Positions 45,153 to 54,650 of a DNA stretch of 64,000 nt are shown here, piece by piece. Made by a program: the position numbers and the translations under genes. Each line of letters begins with the position of its first letter. Position 1 is the first letter of the stretch. The notes below the pieces were generated by a model. That model was not told the DNA's origin. It made no database searches and saw only the letters and a program-made list of their open reading frames with translations. This DNA is from Candidatus Methanophagales archaeon. Lineage in GTDB: Archaea; Halobacteriota; Syntropharchaeia; Alkanophagales; Methanospirareceae. The stretch lies in the NCBI GenBank assembly GCA_024699715.1, contig JANPRD010000006.1, forward strand, positions 51,659 through 115,658, read 5' to 3'.

Positions 45153-45540
45153 CTCTTCCCTCTTCCATTTCAAACACCACCTCTCCCTCACGAACACTCT
45201 TATATATGAAAAATGAGGGGAATCTCAATTCGTCTATGCTGTAAACGAGCGGCTGAACGCTCTCTCCCGTTTCTATGCTTGTCCAGAGAGAGGCTTCTGC
45301 ACATGCCTCCCTCACCTTCCTCAAGTCGCCGAGAGCGAAAACGAGAACATCAATGTCGCTTTCTTCTCCCGCTTCTCCACGAGCAACACTGCCAAAAAGA
45401 ACAATTTTTGCGATTAAATCCCCCGCCTCGCTCTTTAATAACCGCTCCTTAAAGTATTTTAATGCGTTCTTTTTGCGTTCCTCTATCCTCTTCTTCTCCT
45501 CCTTCTCGTCCTCGCCTATTTGCATCATATTTTCTTTCAT
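45112..45540 (-). CDS. Minimal nucleotidyltransferase (MNT), antitoxin-type
   Basis: The 142 residues have a charged N-terminal helix and then IVLFGSVARGEAGEESDIDVLVF near residues 46-68. That includes the GSx10DxD motif of the DNA polymerase beta-like nucleotidyltransferase superfamily. The C-terminus is strand-rich (YSIDELRFPSFFIYKSVREGEVVFE). It is the partner of the overlapping HEPN gene. In MntA-HepT systems this protein AMPylates and neutralises HEPN; that activity is inferred by family. Confidence 0.85.
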   Translation of the reverse strand: MKENMMQIGEDEKEEKKRIEERKKNALKYFKERLLKSEAGDLIAKIVLFGSVARGEAGEESDIDVLVFALGDLRKVREACAEASLWTSIETGESVQPLVYSIDELRFPSFFIYKSVREGEVVFEMEEGRDAKKGSGGIFRFS

Positions 45541-45576
45541 TCAGAAAGCATGCATGTAAAAGAGGGGTGAAGGAAA

Positions 45577-46038
45577 ATGCCGCTCTCTGTGCTTGATGTC
45601 TACAAACTGCTTCCGAAGACGAACTGCAAGAAGTGCGGGACGGTCTGCATGGGCTTCGCAGCGAAGTTAGTTGCGAGGGAGGCGTCGCCAGAGGACTGCC
45701 CACTGCTTCTTGAGCCTGAGTTCAAGGAGAATCTGGAGGCGTTGCGTCGTCTGTTCCCGAAGACGGAGAAGGAGATTACAGGTCTCTTAATTGATGAGGA
45801 GCGTTGCATCGGTTGTGGGAATTGCGTTGTCGTCTGCGAGGAGAACCGCCTAAACGACGAAATCGCTCACGGCAAAGGCTCAAGGATGAACGACGAGGTT
45901 GTTCTGCTTATTGTTGACGGAAAAGTGAAACTCCCAAATCCGAAGAAATGCAAGCGTGCTTTTGAACCGCCAGAGTTCTGCCGTGCCTGCGTTGACCACT
46001 GCCCCACAGATGCGATTGAACTCGTCTCGCCTTCTTAG
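45577..46038 (+). CDS. Multi-[4Fe-4S] ferredoxin-like protein
   Basis: The 153 residues combine an N-terminal Fe-S domain of the ACS/CODH-gamma type (PKTNCKKCGTVCMGFAAKL, with CP at about residue 41) with two more cluster motifs. These are ERCIGCGNCVVVCEENRLN near 77 and FCRACVDHCPTDAIEL near 130. The fourth ligand of the last cluster may be the Cys of KKCKRAF. The layout resembles small electron carriers of formylmethanofuran dehydrogenase or corrinoid systems in methanogens. The partner is not visible here. It is divergent from the MNT gene. Confidence 0.75.
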   Translation: MPLSVLDVYKLLPKTNCKKCGTVCMGFAAKLVAREASPEDCPLLLEPEFKENLEALRRLFPKTEKEITGLLIDEERCIGCGNCVVVCEENRLNDEIAHGKGSRMNDEVVLLIVDGKVKLPNPKKCKRAFEPPEFCRACVDHCPTDAIELVSPS

Positions 46039-46086
46039 CGTGTGCTAGCTTGGAGCTTGGAAAACCGAGCGTTCCACTCGCAGAAA

Positions 46087-47144
46087 TCAGAAAATCTCGT
46101 CCCAAGAACGCTCACCCAAAATCAGCTCAAATTCCGCAGGTGTGAGAACTGGCTTTTCAAATGCTGCGAAATCTTCAACAAGGCGTGGGCAGGCGGTATT
46201 CACATAGGCATCCGCATCAAATTCTCTGAGCGTTTCCTCCCTGATTTCAGAAGCCACAAGCAAAAAAGAGCGGAGACCTCGCATTTCCGCCTTCTCCCGC
46301 AGTCGCCTCGCATAACGCAAGTTCAACTGTCCGATTTTAGTGCATACAAGGATGCCGAACGACGCAGCGGAAAAAGCCTCGCTCAACCGTCAAGATGCGT
46401 CGCATTCTCAAATCTTCGGCGTTGAAAACGCTCACTCGCAGCGTGAAAGGGTCTGCTGCGACAACTCTCTTACCGCTATGCAGGGCAATCCCCGCAGGGT
46501 GAAATCCGCCACTACCGATGAACAAGACTTCGTCGCAGTCCTCCACTACCGCTGAAAAGTCGCAACCCAGCACCTGCCCCTCGTATTTTGCTCTGCACAC
46601 ACCGCTCACACCGCCTACTACGCACCCCTGACGCTTCGCCTGACGCTGCGCTGCCTCTTGTGCTGCCACCTGCGACAACTGCCTCTTTTCCACTGCTGGA
46701 GAGGATTTCAACCGCATCTTTCAATGCATGAACATGCTGAACTGTTGTCGTCACGCAGATTTTAGAGCCCTTAAGGAATTTCAAAGCATTCTTCACGGCG
46801 GGTTTTACATCCACTTTACTCCTTAACTCAACAAAAACCACATTCTTTAATTTTAAAGGGATTTCAGAATGCCCGAAATGGAACAAAACATCTACTAAAG
46901 ATGCGAGCTTTTCGTCAATGTCGCATGCTCCGTAGCAGGAATCTGCGGAAATAAGGACTTCAACGCCCCCTCCACAATTTGAAATCTCATCCGCAATCTG
47001 CGATGCGAAGCGTTTCAGACCTGAAGGCAGTTGAATGCCGACGATTTTCGCACCTCTCTTCCTGATTTCCGCTGAAATTCGCTCAAACTCAAAGTCGTAG
47101 CGTTCAAAGATTCCGCCACTCACCGCTCTCTCGCACTCACGCAC
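46087..47144 (-). CDS. dph2: Diphthamide synthase Dph2, split by two frame breaks
   Basis: Three frames carry one archaeal Dph2 in order, each with one of the three Fe-S cysteines: ADSCYGACD (frame 1), GQVLGCDFSA (frame 2) and NTACPRLVEDF (frame 3). Frame 1 opens GAKIVGIQLPSGLKRFA, and frame 3 continues FSAASFGILVCTKIGQ. The enzyme is a noncanonical radical-SAM [4Fe-4S] protein that transfers 3-amino-3-carboxypropyl to a histidine of EF-2. The first break lies in a low-complexity Gly/Ala/Ser stretch, the second near 46410. Retention of all three cysteines argues for a functional gene with sequence errors. Confidence 0.85.
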
Positions 47145-47168
47145 ACAGGCACACGCACAAGCGACCGC

Positions 47169-48389
47169 TCACTTCTCAATCACGGTTTCCTCTACTGCGG
47201 TGCCGAAGTGTCGTCCTGCTGTTTCGGGCAAATGCACGAGGACTTCATCGCCCTCCTTCAGCGAGACGACAGAGACGGGCTTACCGTCCTTCCTCACGAG
47301 TTTAATCGTCTCTGCGTTCTGAAGAATGACACTGCATTTCCTTTTCTCGCCTTCAGCGGTCTGAACTTCCGCTTCAACAAGCATAAGGGGTCTCCGCTCT
47401 ATTTTCGCCCTTCCGACGACTGCCTTACGAGCCTTTCCTTCCGCATTTACGATGAGAACCTCGTCGCCTGCGGAGATTTCAGCCAAATATTTCGTTTTCT
47501 CGCCCACGAGAATGTATGAGTGGACTGCACCTGCGTTCACCCTGAAAGGTCTCGCCTCAACATACGGACTTTCCTCCGTCTCCGAATGAACGAGGAAGAG
47601 AGCGAATGACTGCGAGCCTACGAGCATGCCCTCGCCGACACGCATTAAGGAGCATGTGTCAACGCAGACACGCTCACCCATCTCCAAAGGCTTAACCCTC
47701 GTCACTCTCGCAACAGTGAGCGGAATCCTGCCGAACTTCAACTCTTCCCGCACCGCAACCGCCTTCTTTATCTCTGAAGGGTCATCTGTGTCCAAAAGAA
47801 CGCCATCCGCACCGTGTTCAAGCGTTTCAAATGCAGTCCTCGTCTCCTCCGCAGTCTTAACACCCGCAATAATCTTTACATCCTTACCTTGCAACGCCGC
47901 AATGATGTTCTCAAGCGGAATTATCTTCCAATCTTTGCCCACGATAATGATGTAATTGCAATATTCTGCGAGTTTAAGTGCGAAGTTCTCGTATTCTTTG
48001 CCGAGCATCTCAACATAAGCGGCATTTTTCCGCCCCCTTGTCTCTCGTAGCGACGCCAAGACCTCCGAATCCTCAAAGTCTTCGGGAAGAGGTTTAGAGC
48101 CGTCGCCCTCGCCGTCTTTTCCGAAAACGAGGATGTCCGCCGCTGCCTCTCCTTCTGCTTCCACCACGCTTGCGTCAAACGGTGGCGGAGCTGCTGCGTT
48201 CTCAGGCTTCACGAAAGCTGCGACCTTTATTCTGCCGAGTTCCCGCACTTTTGCGACATCTTCCTCGTCGACGAGGATGACATCCACGCCTGATTCGAGG
48301 CTTGCAGTGACTCTTGCCTTCCTGCGTTCCCAGTCAGGCGAGACAGAGCGGTCTGCCTTCACCCAGATTTCCCTCTCTGCAGCGGTCAT
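47169..48389 (-). CDS. aroB': 3-dehydroquinate synthase II (AroB')
   Basis: The 406 residues match archaeal DHQ synthase type II. This enzyme converts 2-amino-3,7-dideoxy-threo-hept-6-ulosonate to dehydroquinate by oxidative deamination. Family segments are [19 protein letters not shown] at the start, [18 protein letters not shown] near 195 and [20 protein letters not shown] near 242. [16 protein letters not shown] is near 287. It overlaps the upstream ADH synthase gene by 4 bases, so both enzymes are co-translated. The gene is intact, and its Ala/Glu/Gly-rich residues 85-105 are variable. Confidence 0.93.
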   Translation of the reverse strand: MTAAEREIWVKADRSVSPDWERRKARVTASLESGVDVILVDEEDVAKVRELGRIKVAAFVKPENAAAPPPFDASVVEAEGEAAADILVFGKDGEGDGSKPLPEDFEDSEVLASLRETRGRKNAAYVEMLGKEYENFALKLAEYCNYIIIVGKDWKIIPLENIIAALQGKDVKIIAGVKTAEETRTAFETLEHGADGVLLDTDDPSEIKKAVAVREELKFGRIPLTVARVTRVKPLEMGERVCVDTCSLMRVGEGMLVGSQSFALFLVHSETEESPYVEARPFRVNAGAVHSYILVGEKTKYLAEISAGDEVLIVNAEGKARKAVVGRAKIERRPLMLVEAEVQTAEGEKRKCSVILQNAETIKLVRKDGKPVSVVSLKEGDEVLVHLPETAGRHFGTAVEETVIEK

Positions 48390-49213
48390 TTTTTGAGGAT
48401 TTCAAGCGCCTCTTTTGCGGAGAAGCCCTCGTGGACGATTTTGCTTATCGCTTGCGTCATTTTCGTGGGGTCGTCGTGCTGAAATATATTTCTGCCGATG
48501 GAAACGCCAGATGCGCCTGCTTCAATCGCCCCTTCAACCATCTGAAGCACCTCTTCATCCGTGTTCGCCTTCGGACCTCCTGCGATAATAACAGGAACAG
48601 GACAGCTCCTAACGACCTCCTTGAAAGAGTCGGGGTCGCCGGTGTAGTTCGTCTTAATGACGTCTGCGCCGAGTTCTGCGCCGACACGGGCAGCATGCTT
48701 CACCATCTCCGCATCGTGCTCGCTCTTCACCTTAGGACCACGAGGATACATCATCGCAAGAAGCGGCATGCCCCACTCCTCACACTCCATCGCAACTGCG
48801 CCAAGCGCTTGAAGCATCTCAGGCTCATTCTCCGCACCGACATTCACATGAATTGAAATTGCGTCTGCGCCGAGTTTTATGCCTTCCTCAACGGATGCGA
48901 CAAGCACCTTGTTCAGCGGGTCAGGTCCGAGATTCGTGCTTGCGGATATGTGCAAAATCAGACCTATATCTTTGCCGTAGCCACGATGTCCTGCGAATAC
49001 GATGCCCTTGTGCAGAAGAACGGCGTTTGCACCGCCTTCAGCAACCGCATTCACCGCCTTACGCATGTCCTCCAAGCCTCTGACGGGTCCGAGCGTGACA
49101 CCATGGTCCATCGGCACTATCACGCTCCTCTTGCTCTTTCTGTCAATAATTCGCTCCATTCTTATCCGCTTACCTATGCTCATCCGCTCCATCCGCTCCT
49201 CTATGCTCGTCAT
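48386..49213 (-). CDS. aroA': 2-amino-3,7-dideoxy-D-threo-hept-6-ulosonate synthase (AroA')
   Basis: This class I aldolase-like enzyme has 275 residues. [19 protein letters not shown] is near residue 31, [20 protein letters not shown] near 150 and the Schiff-base lysine region [20 protein letters not shown] near 181. [16 protein letters not shown] is near 234. It condenses 6-deoxy-5-ketofructose phosphate with aspartate semialdehyde, the first step of the archaeal shikimate route. It forms an operon with AroB'. Confidence 0.93.
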   Translation of the reverse strand: MTSIEERMERMSIGKRIRMERIIDRKSKRSVIVPMDHGVTLGPVRGLEDMRKAVNAVAEGGANAVLLHKGIVFAGHRGYGKDIGLILHISASTNLGPDPLNKVLVASVEEGIKLGADAISIHVNVGAENEPEMLQALGAVAMECEEWGMPLLAMMYPRGPKVKSEHDAEMVKHAARVGAELGADVIKTNYTGDPDSFKEVVRSCPVPVIIAGGPKANTDEEVLQMVEGAIEAGASGVSIGRNIFQHDDPTKMTQAISKIVHEGFSAKEALEILKK

Positions 49214-49288
49214 TTTCGCCTCCTCCCTCCTCTTCTTCTCTCTTCTTATATCTTTTGGAATTTCTTCCTAATTGTCTGAAAAACACGC

Positions 49289-51175
49289 TTAAAGGAATCT
49301 TACGGTTTCAAGGTTGTGAGGTGCAATCGTTTCAATTCCGAAGCGTTTGTGCAGTGCGCTTGCGAGAGATATGCACTTCGCTCCTTCGCCGTGAACGCAT
49401 ATCACTTTTGACGGTGGCGAGCGCATTCCTTCAACATATTCAATCAATTGTTTCCTGTCTGAATGCCCTGAGAATCCGTCAATCGTGACGACCTCCATGT
49501 TTATCTTCACATTCTCTATTTTTCCCGCTGCGGAGAACTGAATTTCTTTCCAGCCCTTCTGAATCCTTCTTCCGAGTGTGCCTTCCGCTTGGTATCCCAC
49601 GAATATGAGCATGTTCCTCTCGTCAGGTGCGAGAGCCTTCAAATACTCAAGCACAGGTCCGCCGTTCAGCATGCCAGATGTCGTGAGTATGACTGAAGGC
49701 TCGTTCTCCTCAATCACATCCTTTCTCTTATCCGCATCGTCAACTTGCACGAAAATGTCCGAGAGGAATGGGTTCTCGCCCTGGTAAATTGCACGAAGCA
49801 GTTCCTTGTTCAAATATTCTGGATATGCTGTGTGAACTGCGGTAGCCTCCCAAATCATCCCGTCCAAATAGACGGGCACTTCAAGGTCCATTCGCTCAAG
49901 AGCGAGCATGACCTCTTGCGACCTTCCGACTGCGAACGCAGGAATGATGACTTTTCCGCCCCTTTTTATTGTGCGCTGAATGGCATCCTTCAAACGCTCC
50001 TCCGCCTCTTGCCGAGAGGGCTGAATGTCCTCAGGTCCTCCGTAAGTTGACTCAATTACAAGCGCCTCCATGCGCAAAAAATCGTTGAACGCTGGCTCAA
50101 AAAGCAAAGTCCTCTCATATTTTATGTCTCCTGTGAAAGCGATGTTGTAAATTCCGTTTCCGAGGTGGAAATGTGCGATTGCAGAACCCAAAATATGACC
50201 CGCATTGTATAAAGTGAGCTTAATGTCAGGCGCAATATCCGTAACTTCGCCGTATTTTAGAGGAATTGTGTGCCTGACGAAATCACGAATGTGCGATGCT
50301 TTGTAAGGGACTTCACCGCCGTCCCTTGAGCTGACCTCCAAGAAATCAAGAAGGAGCAGGGCAGTGAGGTCACGAGTGGGTTGCGTCGTGTAAACGGGAC
50401 CGTCGTAGCCGTATTTGAAGAGCAGCGGAATAAGACCTGAGTGGTCAAGGTGTGCGTGCGTCAGGACGACCGCATCCAAATCGCTGAGCGGGGAGACCTC
50501 AGGCACATACAAATACGGAATGATGTCGCTTCCGACGGAAACGCCGCAGTCAATAAGCACCCTCGTCTCAGGCGTTGAGAGCAAGAATGCGTTCCTGCCG
50601 ACCTCACGACAGCCTCCAAGCGCAGTGACCCTCAACCAAACATCGCTGTGTATTTTGTCCCTGAATATGCGTCTTCCCACCTTTTTCAAGAATTCACGGC
50701 GAAATTCGCTCTCCTCTCGCAAGAACCTCCGTATATTTCTTATGATTGATGATTGGATTGGAGGCGCACGAATGACATGCGGCTTCCAACCGATGCGTCT
50801 CGCTATTTCTTTCACCGCTGAACCCTGCTTTCCGATGCATATCCCGGGTTTCTCAGCCTCAATAATGACTTCTCCCTTGTCCGTGTCGAAGTAAATGTCC
50901 TTGATTCCGCCTTCAGCGGGCATCACACTCTTAATGACCTCAACCGCCTCTTCAGGCTCTTTGAGCAGAGATGCCGAAGGTCGCACTGAAATCCGCTTCT
51001 TCAGCTCCTTCGCAAGATTCCTCACGATTGAGCTGTCCTCAAGGAAGCGCTGCGGCTCTTCCGTGTAAATGACGATTGCAGGTCCTTCAAACTGCACATC
51101 CTCAACGCTCACCGCAGGTAACAGCTCTTTTATCCGCTGTTTCAACGCTTGTAGCTTCTCCTCCGTCGTCATCAT
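49289..51175 (-). CDS. aCPSF1, KH-domain beta-CASP ribonuclease
   Basis: The 628 residues have two N-terminal KH domains (EKPGICIGKQGSAVKEIARR near 117-136) and a metallo-beta-lactamase core with VVLTHAHLDHSGLIPLL near 238. GHILGSAIAHFH and a beta-CASP domain (IIPAFAVGRSQEVMLALE) follow. The C-terminal motifs are GFSGHSDRKQLIEYVE and VHGEG. aCPSF1 is the archaeal homologue of CPSF73 and the general 3'-end endonuclease for transcription termination at U-rich sites. Next to psmB, as in many archaea. Intact. Confidence 0.95.
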   Translation of the reverse strand: MMTTEEKLQALKQRIKELLPAVSVEDVQFEGPAIVIYTEEPQRFLEDSSIVRNLAKELKKRISVRPSASLLKEPEEAVEVIKSVMPAEGGIKDIYFDTDKGEVIIEAEKPGICIGKQGSAVKEIARRIGWKPHVIRAPPIQSSIIRNIRRFLREESEFRREFLKKVGRRIFRDKIHSDVWLRVTALGGCREVGRNAFLLSTPETRVLIDCGVSVGSDIIPYLYVPEVSPLSDLDAVVLTHAHLDHSGLIPLLFKYGYDGPVYTTQPTRDLTALLLLDFLEVSSRDGGEVPYKASHIRDFVRHTIPLKYGEVTDIAPDIKLTLYNAGHILGSAIAHFHLGNGIYNIAFTGDIKYERTLLFEPAFNDFLRMEALVIESTYGGPEDIQPSRQEAEERLKDAIQRTIKRGGKVIIPAFAVGRSQEVMLALERMDLEVPVYLDGMIWEATAVHTAYPEYLNKELLRAIYQGENPFLSDIFVQVDDADKRKDVIEENEPSVILTTSGMLNGGPVLEYLKALAPDERNMLIFVGYQAEGTLGRRIQKGWKEIQFSAAGKIENVKINMEVVTIDGFSGHSDRKQLIEYVEGMRSPPSKVICVHGEGAKCISLASALHKRFGIETIAPHNLETVRFL

Positions 51176-51395
51176 CGCTTTCTTTCACCCGAATACCGCT
51201 TGGAAAAAGGGCTGCTTCTTGCATTAATGCATTGCCGCCCATACAGGCGGAGTTTTCAAACTTTCTCGCCCTTTTCTCACTTCTTGCTTTCAGGAAATAA
51301 AAACAAAAAAGATTTACGCTTTATTGCTTTTTCCTTTCACTCGTTCTCCCACCAATATCTCCCAACGACACTCCCATCCTCCCAAAGACACGCTT

Positions 51396-52070
51396 CTACT
51401 TCCTTCTTCTCTTGTCATTCGCTTCAATAATTTTTTTAATGACCTCTTCGCTCACTTCCTCATACTTCTCAGGCGTAATTACGACGACCTCCATCGCATC
51501 GCCGGACGCAGCATCCCGCTTCATCGCACTGCTCAACGCTTGAACTGCGAGTTCAATACCTTCAGAGATGCTCATTCCCTCGTAATATTTGTCTTCGAGG
51601 ACGCCGTATGCAATCGGAGAGCCTGAGCCTGTCGCCGCAATCTCTTTCTCTTCTGTCGCTCCGCCGAATGCGTCAAGCGAGAAAATGTGCGGACCTTGCC
51701 TGTCTATTCCACCGATGAGCAGCTGCACAAAATACGGGAATATTCGCTGACTGCTCAACACATTTGCGAGGAGTGTAGCAGCAGCTCTGACGGACATCGG
51801 CTCGCCCCTTCTGATTTTGTAAAGATTTGCTTCCACAGAGAGCGCTCTTACGAGTGTTTGGGCGTCGCCGACAACCCCTGCAACAGTGAGAGCCATCCTG
51901 TCGTCCACCCTGTATATCTTCCTTGCCGCACGAGAAGCGATGAACGAGCCTCCAAGCGTCGCTCTACGCTCACTCGCAAGCACGACGCCTTGCTCTCCTT
52001 CTCCACTGCCAGTGCAGACAAGACCGACAGTCGTCGTCCCTCGCTTCACCGCAGAAAGCACATCTTCCAT
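51396..52070 (-). CDS. psmB: Proteasome beta subunit
   Basis: From ATG 52070 (GGAGGT upstream) the precursor has an 11-residue propeptide (MEDVLSAVKRG) followed by TTTVGLV, with Thr as the N-terminal catalytic nucleophile after autocleavage. The catalytic lysine/aspartate set lies in GVVLASERRATLGG and AARKIYRVDDRMALTVAG, and SGSPIAYGVLEDKYYEGMS is near 140. It forms the 20S core with PsmA (62369). The C-terminal tail is basic. It is intact. The PAC2-HbYX protein and the JAMM protease of this window may act with it. Confidence 0.95.
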   Translation of the reverse strand: MEDVLSAVKRGTTTVGLVCTGSGEGEQGVVLASERRATLGGSFIASRAARKIYRVDDRMALTVAGVVGDAQTLVRALSVEANLYKIRRGEPMSVRAAATLLANVLSSQRIFPYFVQLLIGGIDRQGPHIFSLDAFGGATEEKEIAATGSGSPIAYGVLEDKYYEGMSISEGIELAVQALSSAMKRDAASGDAMEVVVITPEKYEEVSEEVIKKIIEANDKRRRK

Positions 52071-52140
52071 CGCTTCCACACCTCCTATTTACAGCACCGC
52101 CTTCTCACTCCTCCGCTCTACGCTACCTACGCTACGCAAG

Positions 52141-52617
52141 TCACAGACCCGCATGCGTCGTGGTGAGCTTCACATGCTTCACGCCTCTCAACGCCATTAT
52201 TTTCTCCGCAAGTTCCCTTATCCTTTTCGCATCCCCTCGCAGCACAATGACCTCAAAGCAGTTCTCCTCGCTAAGATGAATATGGGTTGAAGAGCGAATC
52301 ATATCAAGGTAATGATGCTGAATATCCATCAATTCATTCACTAATCCACGCTGACTATGGTCATAAATGTAAGTTATTGTGCCTATTTGGTCGCCTGTTT
52401 CTCCCCTCATCCACTCATATTCTACAATATATGCCCTTATCGCATCTCTTATGCCCTCAGAGCGAGATGAATATCCCCTCTCCTCTATAATTCTGTCAAA
52501 TTTTTCAAGCAAATTCGCAGGCAAAGACACCCCTATTCTCGTCAGACCATGCTCCTCTTCATGCCCTTCTTCACGAGGTTCTTGTCTGCTCTCCTGTTTT
52601 TCTTTCTTTTCCTCCAT
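52141..52617 (-). CDS. nikR: Nickel-responsive regulator NikR
   Basis: From ATG 52617 (AGGAGGTGG upstream) the product has 158 residues. A charged N-terminal extension precedes the ribbon-helix-helix DNA-binding domain ([20 protein letters not shown], then [15 protein letters not shown]). The C-terminal ACT-like domain has the nickel ligands: [16 protein letters not shown] with three His, and [11 protein letters not shown] with the Cys. It represses nickel uptake when nickel is plentiful. F430 makes nickel central in MCR-bearing archaea. The operator is not visible here. Confidence 0.92.
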   Translation of the reverse strand: MEEKKEKQESRQEPREEGHEEEHGLTRIGVSLPANLLEKFDRIIEERGYSSRSEGIRDAIRAYIVEYEWMRGETGDQIGTITYIYDHSQRGLVNELMDIQHHYLDMIRSSTHIHLSEENCFEVIVLRGDAKRIRELAEKIMALRGVKHVKLTTTHAGL

Positions 52618-52629
52618 TATTTCCACCTC

Positions 52630-53145
52630 CTACTTCATTTCACCCTCTTTCTCCCTCTCACTCAAAAATGCAAATTCTTCCTTTAAGATACGATTGATGA
52701 TTTCCTCAACTTTACACAGCGGGCATTCTTCCCTCTTTTTTATGCGAACCACCTTTGCGTTTATGCCTCTCTCACGCAGTTCCCGCTCCAAATCGCTCTC
52801 CACGAATGCTTGGTCATAGCCTATCGCTATTATATCTGGCTTTATGCTATATAAAGGTTCATACATGTCCCGCTCACTGCCGAGTATCGCCTTGTCGACG
52901 ACTTTCAGCGATGAGACGACACGCAGTCTTTGCTCTTCCGGAATTATCGGCTTCCTCTTCCTCTTCGTGACATTCGCATCCCTGCTCACTATCACAAACA
53001 ACTCGTCGCCGAGCTTACGAGCCTCTTCCAAGTAGCGTATATGTCCAGGGTGCAAAATATCAAATGTGCCTGTCGCAAGCACTCTCACTTTCTTCTTATT
53101 AACGCCTCCTCCTTCGCTGCCGACACCACCTTCACAGCGCTCCAT
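52630..53145 (-). CDS. ribL: Archaeal FAD synthase RibL
   Basis: From ATG 53145 (GGAGCGGG upstream) the product has 171 residues. The nucleotidyltransferase core is VRVLATGTFDILHPGHIRYL near residue 19, with KPIIPEEQRLRVVSSLKVVD and IIAIGYDQAFVES. The C-terminal CPLCKVEEII pair of cysteines is typical of archaeal RibL. It adenylates FMN to FAD. The longer upstream frame overlaps the JAMM gene and looks non-coding. The stop lies 12 bases before nikR. Confidence 0.9.
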   Translation of the reverse strand: MERCEGGVGSEGGGVNKKKVRVLATGTFDILHPGHIRYLEEARKLGDELFVIVSRDANVTKRKRKPIIPEEQRLRVVSSLKVVDKAILGSERDMYEPLYSIKPDIIAIGYDQAFVESDLERELRERGINAKVVRIKKREECPLCKVEEIINRILKEEFAFLSEREKEGEMK

Positions 53146-53203
53146 TTTCCCGCTCCGCCTCCTCTTCTCTTCTCCTCTCTCCCTCCTCTCTCCACTCACC
53201 GAA

Positions 53204-53656
53204 CTACTTCCTTTCAACAACTTTCAACTGCTTTTCCCGCCCAAGAGCGTCGTAGCAACGCCAGCAGTCTTCTCCGTAAGGGAAGAAAGTGATGATGTGT
53301 CGCTGACCCGTTTGGGCGAACATTTGCAGGTCTTGCGGTGAGGGTCGCATTGCTTGTGGTTTCGGGTGGCTGTGTGCTGTGCCGACGAAGCGAACACCGA
53401 GAGGTAGCATGTCCCGCCTGAACGAGGCGCTGAACGAGGAAGAGCGGGTCCCGGGCAGAATGATGACATCTGAAATGACCTCTCCTCCTTCAGCGGTGCG
53501 CTCGGCAGTGAGCAAGCCAACGAATTCTCGTGGATGAGAGCTCTCGCTCACCGCAAGAATGAACTCAAGCGTGTCTTTGAATATGCAGCACACTCCCCCC
53601 TCTGCTTTCCCATTTCTCTTGCGAGCAGCACTTCGCTTCAAAAGCGAACGGAGCAT
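53204..53656 (-). CDS. JAMM/MPN+ metalloprotease
   Basis: The 150 residues contain the MPN+ set: Glu in HPREFVGLLTAE near residue 44, THSHP near 94 (HxH zinc ligands), and RPSPQDLQMF with Ser and Asp. Archaeal JAMM proteases remove ubiquitin-like SAMP conjugates in some lineages, or act in sulfur chemistry. The N-terminal 20 residues are basic. ATG 53656 overlaps the end of the ATP-grasp gene by 19 bases. It lies in the same strand run as psmB, and a link to the proteasome is inferred. Confidence 0.82.
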   Translation of the reverse strand: MLRSLLKRSAARKRNGKAEGGVCCIFKDTLEFILAVSESSHPREFVGLLTAERTAEGGEVISDVIILPGTRSSSFSASFRRDMLPLGVRFVGTAHSHPKPQAMRPSPQDLQMFAQTGQRHIITFFPYGEDCWRCYDALGREKQLKVVERK

Positions 53657-54551
53657 CGCCCACTCACCTGCAGTTCCTCCTCCGCAGGCAGTTCATTATT
53701 TGCAGCGAGCAGAATAAGCGCAGCGATCTCAAAATTGAGGACGGAGGCGACGCAAGCAATTGAAGTCGTGGCTCTCGGATTCACATCCACCGCATACGCC
53801 TTCCCGTCCTCCTCGCAAAGCACGAAATCAACGCCGAAATAGCCTCTGCATTTGAACAGGCGAGAAATCGCAGCACTCAAACGCTTCAATTCCCTTTCCT
53901 GAGCCTCGCTCACTTCGTATGGCACGACACTACCGCTGTATTTTAACCTTGCGACGCCTCCCTCACATATTCTCGCTCCACGAACTGCTTATTCACTGTC
54001 AAAAAAAGCGAAGAGCGAGCAGATGCGACGACGCTCACGCTCACATCCTCACCACGCACAAACTCCGTTGAAATGTATTCTTCGCCTCCTTCGCATTTCA
54101 CGAAATCGCATGAATCACTTGAACGAAGCAGGAGAACGCCTTCAGAGCCGCAACCGAACCTCGGCTTAAGCACGCAACACTCACCACGAGCCTCCTCAGC
54201 GAGTATGCGAGGTGCAGGTATTCCGTTTTTGAGCAGTATTTCAGTCGTTTTGAGCTTGTCTGCGCATGTTCTCACCGTCTCTGCGGGGCATCCGAGGTTG
54301 AGCGTGTTCTCCTCCAATATTTCTGTGAATTCGCCGAGAATATCGTCAGGTGCAATTACGAGACCTGCGTCGCATTCTTTTGAGAGGCGTTCTATTGCCC
54401 TTCCAAAATCTTTCTCCGCCTTCGGAAAGGAAACTTCATGTCCGAGACGCTCAAAACTCCTCTTTAACGCAGAAAGCATCACTTCACCTTCCCTGCGCAA
54501 CTCCGGTCGCTCACAACTACCGACTGCGTATTCCGCAATTAACACACGCAT
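53638..54551 (-). CDS. ATP-grasp ligase, MfnD-like, split by one frame break
   Basis: From ATG 54551 (MRVLIAEYAVGSCERPELRREGEVML) the first frame holds the N-terminal and ATP-grasp A domains (DKLKTTEILLKNGIPAPRIL, LKPRFGCGSEGVLLL). The second frame, open to 53638, adds FKCRGYFGVDFVLCEEDGKAYAVDVNPRAT, with the metal-binding acidic and Asn residues. A base is missing near 53930-53950. Similarity is to the archaeal ATP-grasp group that includes tyramine-glutamate ligase MfnD of methanofuran synthesis. The MfnD assignment is tentative; the ATP-grasp call is firm. Confidence 0.75.
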
Positions 54552-54650
54552 ACCGCCGACGAAAGTCGCCTCTTCTCTCAATCCTCTCACAGCAATGCAT
54601 GAAGTTTCCTCCTCGTCCCCTCTGCCCCGCTCTGTCTCCTCTGCTTTGCG

